A stretch of DNA of 64,000 nucleotides from Pseudomonas sp. TH43. Lineage in GTDB: Bacteria; Pseudomonadota; Gammaproteobacteria; Pseudomonadales; Pseudomonadaceae. Each line of letters opens with the position of its first letter. The first letter of the stretch is position 1. The notes beneath the pieces were generated by a model. That model was given only the letters and a program-made list of their open reading frames with translations. It searched no databases and had not been told where the DNA came from. Shown here one piece after another: positions 41,335 through 51,165 of this stretch. Made by a program: the position numbers and the translations under genes. The stretch spans positions 1,374,001-1,438,000 of the forward strand of contig NZ_JAEKFI010000004.1 in NCBI RefSeq assembly GCF_016650635.1, given 5' to 3'.

Positions 41335-41482
41335 CGAAGCGGTAACCAAGGTGAAATAGGCGGCAATTGTGCCGCAAAAGCCGTGATCCAGACACCGCAG
41401 GCCGACCAGTGTTGCCCGCGTTCGGGCGCGCGGCTTATGCTCCGTCAAATTTTCTCGACACCACAGCCGTTGGATGATGCCC

Positions 41483-42793
41483 ATGAATGCCCGCGCCCAT
41501 ACCACCGCGAGCCAACCCCACGTTGCCTCTTACTACGCCGCCAGCAGCCTGCCGCAGCCGGATCATCCTGTATTGGAAGGTGAAGCAGTGGCCGACGTCT
41601 GTGTGGTCGGTGGCGGCTTTTCCGGGTTGAACACCGCGCTGGAACTGGCCGAACGCGGCCTCAGCGTAGTCTTGGTGGAAGCGCACAAGATCGGCTGGGG
41701 CGCCAGCGGCCGCAACGGCGGGCAATTGATTCGCGGCGTCGGTCATGGTCTCGATCAGTTCGCCAACGTCATCGGCGCCGACGGTGTGCGCGAGATGAAA
41801 TTGATGGGCCTGGAAGCGGTGGAAATCGTCCGTCAGCGCGTCGAACGTTTTCAAATCGCCTGCGACCTGACCTGGGGTTACTGCGACCTCGCCAACAAAC
41901 CCGCCGACCTCGACGGTTTTGCCGCAGACGCCGAGGAATTGCGCAGCCTCGGTTATCGCCATGAAACCCGCCTGCTGCAAGCCCATGAAATGCACACCGT
42001 GGTCGGTTCCACACGCTACGTTGGCGGCTTGATCGACATGGGTTCCGGGCATCTGCATCCGTTGAATCTGGCCTTGGGTGAAGCGGCCGCGGCGCTCCAA
42101 CTGGGAGTGAAACTGTACGAGCATTCGGCGGTGACGCGTATCGACTACGGCCGCGAAGTGAAAGTGCACACAGCACAAGGTTCGGTGCGGGCGAAGACGC
42201 TGGTGCTCGGTTGCAACGCTTATCTGAATGACCTCAATTCGCAACTCAGCGGCAAAGTCCTGCCGGCCGGTAGTTACATCATCGCCACCGAACCGCTATC
42301 CGAAGAACAGGCGCACAGGCTGTTGCCGCAAAACATGGCGGTCTGTGACCAGCGCGTGGCGCTGGATTACTACCGGCTCTCGGCGGATCGTCGTTTGCTG
42401 TTCGGCGGTGCTTGTCATTACTCGGGGCGCGACCCCAAGGACATCGGCGCGTACATGCAGCCGAAAATGCTCGAAGTGTTTCCGCAATTGGCCGGGGTGA
42501 AAGTCGATTATCAGTGGGGCGGGATGATCGGCATCGGCGCGAACCGTTTGCCGCAGATCGGCCGTCTGGCGGATCAGCCGAACGTGTATTACGCCCAGGC
42601 CTATTCCGGTCACGGCGTGAATGCCACGCACCTGGCGGGCAAGTTGCTCGCTGAGGCGATCAGTGGGCAGCACAGCGGTGGCTTTGATCTGTTTGCCAAA
42701 GTGCCGCACATCACCTTCCCGGGTGGCAAGCATTTGCGTTCGCCGTTGCTGGCGTTGGGGATGTTGTGGCATCGCCTCAAAGAGTTGGTCTGA
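41483..42793 (+). CDS. FAD-dependent oxidoreductase (PauB/PuuB-like)
   Basis: A 436-residue DAO-family flavoprotein. The FAD fold is VCVVGGGFSGLNTALELAE (about residue 40), followed by GWGASGRNGGQL, and the C-terminal GYSGHGVN-type segment (QAYSGHGVNATHLAGKLLAE). It resembles PuuB/PauB, which oxidise gamma-glutamyl-polyamines; from memory PA5309 (PauB4) is the P. aeruginosa homologue in the same place near dadR and pauR. ATGs at 41474, 41477 and 41483 are all possible; TGGATG fits the last best. Regulation by PauR is likely. It could instead act on another amino compound. Confidence 0.85.
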   Translation: MNARAHTTASQPHVASYYAASSLPQPDHPVLEGEAVADVCVVGGGFSGLNTALELAERGLSVVLVEAHKIGWGASGRNGGQLIRGVGHGLDQFANVIGADGVREMKLMGLEAVEIVRQRVERFQIACDLTWGYCDLANKPADLDGFAADAEELRSLGYRHETRLLQAHEMHTVVGSTRYVGGLIDMGSGHLHPLNLALGEAAAALQLGVKLYEHSAVTRIDYGREVKVHTAQGSVRAKTLVLGCNAYLNDLNSQLSGKVLPAGSYIIATEPLSEEQAHRLLPQNMAVCDQRVALDYYRLSADRRLLFGGACHYSGRDPKDIGAYMQPKMLEVFPQLAGVKVDYQWGGMIGIGANRLPQIGRLADQPNVYYAQAYSGHGVNATHLAGKLLAEAISGQHSGGFDLFAKVPHITFPGGKHLRSPLLALGMLWHRLKELV

Positions 42794-42818
42794 CAGATAT
42801 GTGGCGCCTTTGCTGACT

Positions 42819-42887
42819 CCTTCGCGAGCAGGCTCGCTCCCACACTTGGAATGCATTTCCCTGTGGGAGCGAGCCTGCTCGCGAAGG
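42819..42887. repeat. REP pair (class A)
   Basis: Perfect inverted arms at 42819-42844 and 42862-42887 around a 17-base loop, between the convergent oxidoreductase and DUF1127 genes. Confidence 0.93.
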
Positions 42888-42909
42888 GTCCTCAAGATCA
42901 TTGAAGATT

Positions 42910-43155
42910 TCAGATCCGCCAGAACGGCTTCAAGCCCTCCTCCTGCGCCTGCTCCCGGGTCAGCCCGACATCCTTGAGCTGCTCCGGCGTCAAGCCGAGC
43001 AACGCCTTGCGCGTGTGCAAACGGTGCCAGAGCAGGCCCCAGCGACCAAGGCCGGAAGGCGCGTTGCGCATGGCGGTATTCCATGCACTGTCCTCCTGCC
43101 CTGCCGCCAGTTCCTGACTGTGTAACGTCAGCCGCACATCGCTCAAGCCGTTCAT
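42910..43155 (-). CDS. DUF1127 domain-containing protein
   Basis: An 81-residue protein whose C-terminal 45 residues are the DUF1127 domain (WHRLHTRKALLGLTPEQLKD then VGLTREQAQEEGLKPFWR). DUF1127 proteins are small, basic and of uncertain role; some in alpha-proteobacteria affect phosphate, carbon and RNA metabolism. The N-terminal part is family-variable. GGAGCAAC precedes the ATG. It is divergent from the MocR-type regulator across a 179-base gap, which might link the two. Confidence 0.9.
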   Translation of the reverse strand: MNGLSDVRLTLHSQELAAGQEDSAWNTAMRNAPSGLGRWGLLWHRLHTRKALLGLTPEQLKDVGLTREQAQEEGLKPFWRI

Positions 43156-43334
43156 TTTTGTTGCTCCTGTTTACTTGGGTAGCCAGAGATTCCATGATGC
43201 GCGGGTCGACAAAACCGTTACAGATTCAAAGCAACTGTATTAAATCCATACAGATTTGCCGTTCCTGAGACTGAATTGCCGATTTGTGCCGCATCTGTAC
43301 TGGTTTATCGAGTTTCCTTCACCGAGGCAGTGCC

Positions 43335-44768
43335 ATGACCCTTTATGTGAACCTCGCCGAGTTGCTCGGTACGCGCATCGAACAAGGCTTCTATCGTCCT
43401 GGCGATCGCCTGCCATCGGTGCGCGCCTTGAGCGTAGAACATGGGGTCAGCCTGAGCACGGTGCAGCAGGCCTATCGCATGCTTGAAGACAGCGGCCTCG
43501 CCACACCGAAACCCAAATCCGGCTACTTCGTGCCGGTGGGCCGCGAGCTTCCGGAACTGCCCGCCATCGGCCGCCCGGCGCAGCGGCCAGTGGAAATTTC
43601 GCAGTGGGATCAAGTGCTGGAATTGATTCGCGCGGTGCCGCGCAAGGACGTCGTGCAACTGGGCCGAGGCATGCCCGACGTCAGTTCGCCAACGATGAAG
43701 CCACTGCTGCGTGGACTGGCGCGCATCAGTCGCCGCCAGGACATGCCCGGTCTGTATTACGACAACATTCACGGCACCCTCGAACTGCGCGAGCAGATCG
43801 CCCGATTGATGCTCGATTCCGGCTGTCAGTTGAGCGCCAGCGACCTCGTCGTCACCACCGGTTGCCACGAAGCGCTGTCCACCAGCATCCACGCGATCTG
43901 CGAGCCGGGCGACATCGTCGCGGTGGATTCGCCAAGCTTTCACGGCGCCATGCAGACGCTCAAGGGCCTGGGCATGAAGGCCTTGGAAATCCCCACCGAC
44001 CCGCTCACCGGCATCAGCCTCGAAGCGCTGGAACTGGCGTTGGAGCAGTGGCCGATCAAAGTCATCCAACTCACCCCCAACTGCAACAATCCGCTCGGCT
44101 ACATCATGCCGGAGTCGCGCAAACGCGCCCTGCTCAACCTGGCCCAGCGCTTCGACGTGGCAATCATCGAAGACGACGTGTATGGCGAACTGGCCTACAC
44201 CTACCCGCGGCCGCGCACGATCAAATCCTTCGATGAGGATGGCCGCGTGCTGTTGTGCAGTTCGTTTTCCAAGACATTGGCGCCGGGCTTGCGCATTGGC
44301 TGGGTCGCGCCGGGCCGCTATCTGGAACGGGTGCTGCACATGAAATACATCAGCACTGGCTCCACCGCTCCACAGCCACAAATAGCCATCGCAGAGTTTC
44401 TCAGGTCCGGCCACTTCGAACCGCACTTGCGGCGGATGCGCACGCAATACCAGCGTAATCGCGACCTGATGATCGACTGGGTCACCCGCTATTTCCCGGC
44501 CGGTACTCGCGCCAGCCGTCCGCAGGGCAGCTTCATGCTGTGGGTCGAATTGCCGGAGGGTTTCGACACGCTGAAGCTCAATCGTGCGCTGCATGATCAA
44601 GGCGTCCAGATTGCCGTCGGCAGCATCTTTTCCGCCTCGGGCAAGTACCGCAATTGCCTGCGCATGAACTACGCCGCCAAGCCGACCCCGCAGATTGAAG
44701 AGGCGGTGCGCAAGGTCGGCGCGGCGGCGATCAAACTGCTCGCCGAAAGCGGGATCAATCCAGCCTGA
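43335..44768 (+). CDS. MocR-type (GntR/aminotransferase) regulator
   Basis: A 477-residue regulator joining an N-terminal GntR winged helix (residues 1-70, GDRLPSVRALSVEHGVSLS) to a fold I aminotransferase-like domain. The PLP lysine lies in CSSFSKTLAPGLRIGW; other conserved pieces are TPNCNNPLGYIMP and IIEDDVYGEL. MocR proteins use PLP to sense amino compounds and usually control a neighbouring gene. ATG at 43335 follows GAGG by 8 bases. The divergent DUF1127 gene is the obvious neighbour; the 3' end overlaps the convergent fimbrial gene by 14 bases. Confidence 0.92.
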   Translation: MTLYVNLAELLGTRIEQGFYRPGDRLPSVRALSVEHGVSLSTVQQAYRMLEDSGLATPKPKSGYFVPVGRELPELPAIGRPAQRPVEISQWDQVLELIRAVPRKDVVQLGRGMPDVSSPTMKPLLRGLARISRRQDMPGLYYDNIHGTLELREQIARLMLDSGCQLSASDLVVTTGCHEALSTSIHAICEPGDIVAVDSPSFHGAMQTLKGLGMKALEIPTDPLTGISLEALELALEQWPIKVIQLTPNCNNPLGYIMPESRKRALLNLAQRFDVAIIEDDVYGELAYTYPRPRTIKSFDEDGRVLLCSSFSKTLAPGLRIGWVAPGRYLERVLHMKYISTGSTAPQPQIAIAEFLRSGHFEPHLRRMRTQYQRNRDLMIDWVTRYFPAGTRASRPQGSFMLWVELPEGFDTLKLNRALHDQGVQIAVGSIFSASGKYRNCLRMNYAAKPTPQIEEAVRKVGAAAIKLLAESGINPA

Positions 44769-45255
44769 ACACGCCTTCGCCGTCCAGTCGGGTCAGGTCC
44801 GCGACCCGACTGGCCGCGTTGCTGATTTGCCCTTCAACCTCGAACTCGACATCCAGCCGCCTGCCGCTCGCCAACAGTGGCAGAAGGCGCTCGCCGGGAC
44901 GCAGCACGTCGTGCTCCCCTGCCCTTTGAGTGACCGCACCGTCGACCCGCACCGACATCACCTTGAGCCGCAGCGTGCCGATGCCGAAGCGATAACGCTC
45001 GGCATCAGCGCCCGGCGCCGCAAAACGCAGCGCCAGCGGCAACGTCTGATCGCAGACGACCTGCACCTGCACCCGGCGACTGCCAAAACTCAGCTCTCCG
45101 GCCGTCATACCTTGCTGCAACAACACGCCCCGATCAGTCACGCCAAAATCAAACGCTGGCGGGCTGACGCGCACCTCGCAATCTTCGCCCTGGGCAAACG
45201 CCGTCGCGCAGCACAGCCACATCATCGCCACGAACGGCGCTTTGAAAAAGGTCAT
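44755..45255 (-). CDS. Fimbrial minor subunit or tip protein of chaperone-usher locus
   Basis: A 166-residue secreted protein with a signal peptide of about 22 residues (ending ATAFAQ). The mature part begins EDCEVRVSPPAFDFGVTDRG, like spore-coat U/fimbrial subunits, and has two cysteines (in DCEV and VVCDQT) that could form the pilin disulfide. It is the last gene of the locus, 13 bases after the usher gene, which suits a tip adhesin or minor subunit. Its stop lies inside the 3' end of the convergent MocR gene (14-base overlap). No specific receptor can be predicted. Confidence 0.75.
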   Translation of the reverse strand: MTFFKAPFVAMMWLCCATAFAQGEDCEVRVSPPAFDFGVTDRGVLLQQGMTAGELSFGSRRVQVQVVCDQTLPLALRFAAPGADAERYRFGIGTLRLKVMSVRVDGAVTQRAGEHDVLRPGERLLPLLASGRRLDVEFEVEGQISNAASRVADLTRLDGEGVFRLD

Positions 45256-45268
45256 GGGTTTGCCTCAA

Positions 45269-47662
45269 TCATGCGTCGCTGCAACGTGCCGGCGCAGATT
45301 CATAGAGTTCATCGGGATCAGCCTCTTCAGCCAGTTCGAACCTCAGATGACAGCGCGAGCCGTCGCCCTTTTGCACGTGCAACGCGATGCCTGCCTGAAT
45401 GTCGGAGAGAAAAATCCGCCCGTCATCAAGCACGCTGGTGACATACCGACCCTGCTCATCAAACACGCCGAAGCCCTTGCCGATCACCTGATCGTCAGCC
45501 GTGCGCGCATGCAGCAACACGCGGCGGGAAGTGACCATCTGAAACGCCAGGCGCTGCACCGAGCCGCGCGCCGCTTCGATCTCGCGGTAGCCGTTGAGCA
45601 CATCGACATTGCGCGCCAGGCTCGTGGTGTCGATCTCCACCCGCGTTTTGCGATAGGCCGGCACACTGGCCACCACCGCGCGGCCAGCCGCGTCCGTCCA
45701 GACCGGGCCGTGAGGTGTGCGCAGCTTGACCCCGGCGGCATCCCCGGCCTTGAGCAGGGCAAAGGTTTCGCGCACGGTGTATGGCGACAACGTCACGCCT
45801 TCGCTGTGCAGCGCCACGCCGCCCCTTGCCCCGAAGTCATAACCCGTCGCCCCGGAGCCACGCTGCGAATAACCCAGATCGACCTGGGTGTAACGCGGCA
45901 GCAGGTTGAGTCGAGCACTGACATCCGCATCACCGTTTTCCGGGCGCTCGACAGTGGCGCTGTAGGCCACGGCATCGTTGAGCTGTTGATTCAGGCGCAA
46001 GCCGCTGCGGGTGCCGCTGAGGTCGTCCTTTCTGACAAAGCTGCGCAGCGCACCGTTGCGACCGATCGGCACGCTGACCGTTAGATAGGTAGCAAATCCG
46101 CGGCTGTCTCGCGCGGTGCCGCCCATGTCGCGCTCCAGACTCAGCGACACGCTGGTGCGCTGAAACATCCGCGACCACGAAGCGCTGAGGCGTGAGGTGG
46201 TGTCGTTTTCAAAATCGGTGTAGCGGGAAAAACCACCGGAGAAAGAGCCCAACGACACACTGGCGCCGCTGAGTCCTAGAGTCATCTGATTACGAATGCG
46301 CTGATCCGGTTGATCGGTGTCACGATTCCAGGTGGTATCGGACAACGTGCGAAAGCCTTGTACCTGCTGGGTGACCGACAGATTCGCCGAGACGCGCTCG
46401 GTCAGCGCCGTGCTCAGGCTGAGCTGAAACTGCGCGCCCAGCTGATCTTCGCGACGGGCGCGGGACAGCACCTGACGCAAGCCCATCGCCGTGCGCGGCG
46501 ACAACGGAATCTGTAGCGCCATGCCTGCCGATTGATAGTCGCTGCCGAGCATCGCTCCCGCCGTCAGTTGCTTGCCCGCGGCCAAACGCCAATCCTTGCT
46601 GGCGGCGACGAAATCAGGCGCGTCGCGATCATCGCGGGCATAGCGGCGAACGCGTCCGGCGCTTACTGCGAAGCCTGGCTGTCGCCCCGGTGACAAACCG
46701 CCGAGACTGTTTCCGGGAACAATGAAACTGCGCTGCTGGCCATCCTCTTCATGCACGATGACTTCCAGGTCCAGGGTCTGGCTGAGCAACGGTAAACCCA
46801 CCAGCGAAAACGGCCCGGGTGGCACCAGCGTGGTGTAGATCAGCGCACCGTTCTGCCGAACTTCGACCCGCGCCGCGGAGTAGGCGATGCCTTCGACGTG
46901 AGCGCCTTGACTGTCGGCATCCAGCTCCCCCAGGGCGGCCTCCGGTTGCAGTTGCACGCCGGTAAATGCCTCGCCGGCAAACAACGGCGAGGCCATGTTG
47001 AGCTGGCCCAGTTGCACGTTGGTTTGCAGCGGCTCGAAGGTGCGCGAAGCGTAGGCGTACAGATGCTCGGTCTGGCTGCTGCCCTCGAAGGCCGCATAAG
47101 ACTGACGGCTGCGCAGCGCCCAGTCGTTGATGTTCAGCCCCAACTCGGTGTTGAGACTGCGGTAGTGCGTGGTCTGGCCGACGTACTCGTTGCCCAGCAC
47201 CAGCGCGTCGTAGTTCAACAGTGCAGCGCTGCCGCCGTGAGCGTAATTGCGGCGGGCCGCCACCGATGACGCGACGAGCGCGGTGGGCAGCAGCAAGTCG
47301 ACCTGTTCCTTGGCCGGATCGAGCCGCGCGATCACGCCGTCGAAGCTGTCGACAAAGCGCCTGCATTCCAGGCTCGGCAGCGCCTCGACACGCATGTTTG
47401 CCTGTTCGAGCAACGCCTCGGTGGTGCACAACTCGCCTTGCCCGTCGAACGTCGCCAACACCCGTCCCTTCGGCACGCCGTTAACGCTGAGCAGCACCGA
47501 ATACGCGCCCTCCTGAAAGCGCGGTGCGTCCTGAAAATACTCCGCCAGTTGCAGATCCAGCCCACGGGCGCGCAGGACGTTAGGGTCAAAGGTGACCGAA
47601 TCGGCATAGCTATTGGTCGATGCCAACAGGCTGAGCAGCGCACATCTGCGGGCGCGCTTCAT
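45269..47662 (-). CDS. Fimbrial outer-membrane usher protein
   Basis: A 797-residue usher, the outer-membrane pore that assembles chaperone-bound subunits into a fibre. It has a signal peptide (about 20 residues), an N-terminal domain with FDPNVLRARGLDLQLAEYF, the 24-strand barrel with plug (about 130-650, VRQNGALIYTTLVPPGPFSL within it), and C-terminal domains ending in a cysteine pair (CHLRFEL and ARCSD). Length is at the short end for the family. The start overlaps the chaperone stop (ATGA), so the two are translationally coupled. Confidence 0.92.
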   Translation of the reverse strand: MKRARRCALLSLLASTNSYADSVTFDPNVLRARGLDLQLAEYFQDAPRFQEGAYSVLLSVNGVPKGRVLATFDGQGELCTTEALLEQANMRVEALPSLECRRFVDSFDGVIARLDPAKEQVDLLLPTALVASSVAARRNYAHGGSAALLNYDALVLGNEYVGQTTHYRSLNTELGLNINDWALRSRQSYAAFEGSSQTEHLYAYASRTFEPLQTNVQLGQLNMASPLFAGEAFTGVQLQPEAALGELDADSQGAHVEGIAYSAARVEVRQNGALIYTTLVPPGPFSLVGLPLLSQTLDLEVIVHEEDGQQRSFIVPGNSLGGLSPGRQPGFAVSAGRVRRYARDDRDAPDFVAASKDWRLAAGKQLTAGAMLGSDYQSAGMALQIPLSPRTAMGLRQVLSRARREDQLGAQFQLSLSTALTERVSANLSVTQQVQGFRTLSDTTWNRDTDQPDQRIRNQMTLGLSGASVSLGSFSGGFSRYTDFENDTTSRLSASWSRMFQRTSVSLSLERDMGGTARDSRGFATYLTVSVPIGRNGALRSFVRKDDLSGTRSGLRLNQQLNDAVAYSATVERPENGDADVSARLNLLPRYTQVDLGYSQRGSGATGYDFGARGGVALHSEGVTLSPYTVRETFALLKAGDAAGVKLRTPHGPVWTDAAGRAVVASVPAYRKTRVEIDTTSLARNVDVLNGYREIEAARGSVQRLAFQMVTSRRVLLHARTADDQVIGKGFGVFDEQGRYVTSVLDDGRIFLSDIQAGIALHVQKGDGSRCHLRFELAEEADPDELYESAPARCSDA

Positions 47663-48375
47663 TCACCGGCCACCAACGGCGCATCGAAACTGCCGGCGGC
47701 ATAACCGTACATCGTCGCCGGGTACAGACGCACTTGAGCCACCGTTACCGACAGTGGTAAGGCGGGCGTCAGACGCAAGCGTTCGCCGGGCAAGATGTAG
47801 CTGCGACCCAGATCCACCGGGGCATCGCCAGGCAGCAGATTGACGGTATTGGCCAGCCGCACCACGTAGGGGCTGGGATTGCTGACCTGGAGTTGAGCGC
47901 CCTGCACCGACCACTTCAGCAGCGTCCATGGCTGGCGTTCGATGGGCAGGTTTTTCGGGCGCAGAATCGCTGGAATGTTCTGTCTCACGGTCAGGCTGAC
48001 CCGCGCGTTGCTGCCTTTTTCCAGCGGCCGAATGCCCTCGAAAATCACCCGTTTGAGGCGCTCGGTTCGCAGCGGCTCAGCGCTGCGCAGAATGAACCGC
48101 ACCAGTTGCGTGCCACCGCTTTCCACCCGCGCCACCGGTGGGGTCAGCAGCAATAGCAACTCGGTGTCCTCGGGGACATTTTCAATGCTGGTGTGCAGCA
48201 GCGCCGGGTGCGGTTCGGTGTTGGTGATATTGATGCTGGCTTCGCCGGCTGATTCTTCGAGGATCAGGATCGGCGTTTGCGGCACCATGCCGGCGGCGTC
48301 GGCCACGGACGTTGCACTCGATAGAAGGAGTAATGCCAACAGGCCGGTGGTTGAAAAACGTTGAATCTGAGGCAT
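47659..48375 (-). CDS. Fimbrial periplasmic chaperone
   Basis: A 238-residue PapD-like chaperone with a signal peptide (about 27 residues, ending SVADA). The G1 region MVPQTPILILEESAGEASI and ITNTEPHPALLHTSIEN replace the more common lysine-containing N-terminal strand, and the F1-G1 segment SLTVRQNIPAILRPK is typical of chaperones for atypical (DUF1120-type) subunits. ATG at 48375 is chosen over 48423 because the extension spoils the signal peptide. It follows the DUF1120 subunit gene and is coupled to the usher. Confidence 0.88.
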   Translation of the reverse strand: MPQIQRFSTTGLLALLLLSSATSVADAAGMVPQTPILILEESAGEASINITNTEPHPALLHTSIENVPEDTELLLLLTPPVARVESGGTQLVRFILRSAEPLRTERLKRVIFEGIRPLEKGSNARVSLTVRQNIPAILRPKNLPIERQPWTLLKWSVQGAQLQVSNPSPYVVRLANTVNLLPGDAPVDLGRSYILPGERLRLTPALPLSVTVAQVRLYPATMYGYAAGSFDAPLVAGE

Positions 48376-48543
48376 GACGATTCCCTGGCGCCTCGTCGCG
48401 GCAATGCCGACGAAAAGGCCCATCCTTGAAACACAATCGTAAAAGGCGTGCGCCCATGGCGCCGATAACGACGCACCGCAAGAACTGCGGTGCGTGTTTG
48501 CTCAGGTGTGTGAGCGCTGACAGCGCTCACACACCTGCTTGCC

Positions 48544-49215
48544 TCAGAGGTAGACCAGTTCGAAGGTCGCGGAACCATCGAGGGTAATGTCTGAGCCGGT
48601 CGGCAGATCCTTGGCCGGGCCAACGACTGGAACGAGTGTCATTGGAAGGGTGTGGATGCGGCCATTGCTCGGGCCTTCAGCAATGCTGCGACCCCACGAA
48701 TAATGCAGATAACCACCGCTGGAAGCGTCTTTGCCCACCAGTGTCGAAGTCGGCTGATTCCAGGTCGGCCCGCCAATTCCACCACCCTGCTGAAACATCA
48801 GGGCCATGGCCGCGCTATCGACCGTAGGCGTGCCATGACGCAAGCCGTACCCGCCGATCTTCACGCCACTGGCAGCGCCCATGCCGTAGATGTACATGCT
48901 CTCTGCACGGCCATCGATGGTAATACCCTGCAGCTGGGTCGCCGCCTGGTTGTCATGCACTTTCACCGCCACCGGCACCTGACCGTTACAGTTCATGCTC
49001 AGAGTGATGTTTTTCAGCTCTAGCTCGGTTTGCGTAGTGGCGTTCAGATCCGCCGCCGATACCTTGCCCAGATCGACCACGCTGCCGCCGGCAAAACTTG
49101 GCGTACACGCCGTAGGAATAATCGTGCCGCTAACCGTGAGGCTGGCACTTTCTGCGAGGGCAAAAACCGGCAACAACGAAGCCACCACTGTGGCGCTGAT
49201 GAATAGCTTTTTCAT
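48544..49215 (-). CDS. DUF1120 domain fimbrial subunit
   Basis: A 223-residue exported protein with a signal peptide (MKKLFISATVVASLLPVFAL, cleaved near residue 21) and the DUF1120 pilin-like domain: ASLTVSGTIIPTACTPSF, LSMNCNGQVPVAVKVHD, and a C-terminal beta strand ending TFELVYL. The two cysteines fit the subunit disulfide. It is the first and presumably most abundant product of the locus. Order here is subunit, chaperone, usher, tip. GAGAGAATTTCTC before the start is a fair ribosome-binding site. I do not recognise the locus as CupA-E. Confidence 0.85.
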   Translation of the reverse strand: MKKLFISATVVASLLPVFALAESASLTVSGTIIPTACTPSFAGGSVVDLGKVSAADLNATTQTELELKNITLSMNCNGQVPVAVKVHDNQAATQLQGITIDGRAESMYIYGMGAASGVKIGGYGLRHGTPTVDSAAMALMFQQGGGIGGPTWNQPTSTLVGKDASSGGYLHYSWGRSIAEGPSNGRIHTLPMTLVPVVGPAKDLPTGSDITLDGSATFELVYL

Positions 49216-49570
49216 GAGAAATTCTCTCTCCGTAAGAATTAAAAAACGACAGCAAGAAGCGCATTGTCTGGCGTGAAATAGCGAAACTTCCTCCCTGACA
49301 ACGCCCGGCCATTATTGCGATTCGCCCCTGTTTCCGATGTAAGACGAAGTTACAAAGCAACTAGAGAAAATTCGCCTGAGGCCGTAGCTGACAGGAGTAG
49401 GAGAAATGCCCTACTTCAAAAATTCTCATTTCCTGCCCGTCGGGCATTGCCTACACAGCGCTCGAATCGGGCTGTTCACGAAGGCAGATTTTTCCTGAAT
49501 CAACCGCAGCGGATGACGGTCATAACCCGTGCCATACTCCGATCCCTACTCACACGCGGAATGATCCGAC
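49216..49570. other. Divergent gap between the fimbrial locus and the PLD gene
   Basis: About 355 bases with lower GC at the fimbrial side (TAAAAAACGACAG...). It should contain the fimbrial promoter and the promoter of the phospholipase D-type gene. No repeat or recognisable operator was seen. Confidence 0.4.
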
Positions 49571-51133
49571 TTGCGATCCAGCCCTCTCCTGCTTCTGATG
49601 CTCGTGTTGTCACTCGCCGGCTGCGCCAGTGTCGATGTGCAGCGCGAACCCAGCCAGGCCTTGCCCGCCAGCAGCTCGGCCTTCGGCCGTTCGATCCAGG
49701 CCCAGGCCGCGCCGCATCAGGGCCGCTCCGGTTTCCGTCTGCTGTCCAACAGTACCGAGTCCTTCACCGCCCGCGCCGAGCTGATCCGCCACGCGCAGGT
49801 CAGCCTCGACTTGCAGTACTACATCGTCCACGACGGCATCAGCACGCGCATGCTGGTCGACGAAGTGCTCAAGGCCGCCGACCGGGGCGTGCGCGTGCGC
49901 ATCCTGCTCGACGACACCACCAGTGATGGCCTCGACCAGATCATCGCCACGCTGGCGGCGCATCCGCAGATCCAGATTCGCCTGTTCAACCCGCTGCACC
50001 TGGGCCGCAGCACCGGCGTGACCCGCGCGGCCGGGCGCCTGTTCAACCTGTCGCTGCAACACCGGCGCATGCACAACAAGCTGTGGCTGGCCGACAACAG
50101 CGCGGCCATCGTCGGCGGGCGCAATCTGGGCGATGAGTATTTCGATGCCGAGCCGAACCTGAATTTCACCGACATCGACATGCTCAGCATGGGGCCGGTG
50201 GCCGAGCAGCTCGGGCACAGCTTTGATCAGTATTGGAACAGTGCGCTGAGCAAGCCGATCGATGAATTTCTCTCCAGCAAACCGACGGCCAAGGACTTGC
50301 AGAACACTCGCACGCGGCTGGAGGAATCGCTGGGGGAAACCCGCAAACAGAACCACGCGCTGTACCAACAGTTGATGACCTTCACCACTGAACCGCGCAT
50401 GGACATCTGGCGCAAAGAGCTGATCTGGGCCTGGAACCAGGCGCTGTGGGATGCGCCGAGCAAGGTTCTGTCCGATGGCGAACCGGATCCGCAACTGCTG
50501 CTGACTACGCAACTGGCGCCGGAGCTGCGAGGCGTCAGTAAAGAGCTGATCATGATCTCTGCGTACTTCGTGCCGGGCCAGCCGGGGCTGGTTTACCTCA
50601 CCGGCCGGGCCGATGCCGGCGTATCCGTGAGCCTGCTGACCAACTCGCTGGAGGCCACTGATGTGCCGGCGGTACACGGCGGTTATGCGCCGTATCGCAA
50701 GGCGCTGCTGGAGCACGGAGTGAAACTGTACGAACTGCGCCGCCAGCCTGGGGATAACTATGGCAGCGGGCCGCACGTGTTTTACAGCAAGTCGTTTCGC
50801 GGCTCGGACTCAAGCCTGCACAGCAAAGCGATGATCTTCGACCGGCAGAAAGCGTTTATCGGCTCGTTCAATTTCGACCCTCGCTCAGTGTTGTGGAACA
50901 CCGAGGTGGGCGTTCTGGTGGACAGCCCGGAGCTCGCCGAACACGTGCGCGAACTGGCCCTGCAAGGCATGGCGCCAGCGCTCAGCTACGAAGCGAAACT
51001 GCAGGATGGAAAAATCGTCTGGGTGACCGAGGACAACGGCCAGATGCACACGCTGACCAAGGAACCGGGGAGCTGGTGGCGACGGTTCAATGCGTGGTTC
51101 AGCACCACCGTGGGCCTGGAACGCATGCTGTAA
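49571..51133 (+). CDS. Phospholipase D-family lipoprotein (ClsC-like)
   Basis: A 520-residue protein with two HKD motifs: HRRMHNKLWLADNSAAIVGG and LHSKAMIFDRQKAFIGS, the signature of the PLD superfamily, in the cardiolipin synthase C-type arrangement. A lipobox LSLAGCA (Cys18) indicates a lipoprotein. In E. coli ClsC makes cardiolipin from phosphatidylethanolamine and phosphatidylglycerol. The start at 49571 is TTG; no ATG or GTG would keep the signal peptide, and the Shine-Dalgarno (GCGGA) is modest. It is alone on the plus strand and ends before a class D REP. Confidence 0.85.
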   Translation: MRSSPLLLLMLVLSLAGCASVDVQREPSQALPASSSAFGRSIQAQAAPHQGRSGFRLLSNSTESFTARAELIRHAQVSLDLQYYIVHDGISTRMLVDEVLKAADRGVRVRILLDDTTSDGLDQIIATLAAHPQIQIRLFNPLHLGRSTGVTRAAGRLFNLSLQHRRMHNKLWLADNSAAIVGGRNLGDEYFDAEPNLNFTDIDMLSMGPVAEQLGHSFDQYWNSALSKPIDEFLSSKPTAKDLQNTRTRLEESLGETRKQNHALYQQLMTFTTEPRMDIWRKELIWAWNQALWDAPSKVLSDGEPDPQLLLTTQLAPELRGVSKELIMISAYFVPGQPGLVYLTGRADAGVSVSLLTNSLEATDVPAVHGGYAPYRKALLEHGVKLYELRRQPGDNYGSGPHVFYSKSFRGSDSSLHSKAMIFDRQKAFIGSFNFDPRSVLWNTEVGVLVDSPELAEHVRELALQGMAPALSYEAKLQDGKIVWVTEDNGQMHTLTKEPGSWWRRFNAWFSTTVGLERML

Positions 51134-51165
51134 TCACACAAGGATCTCTGCTTTAGAGGGCTTTT

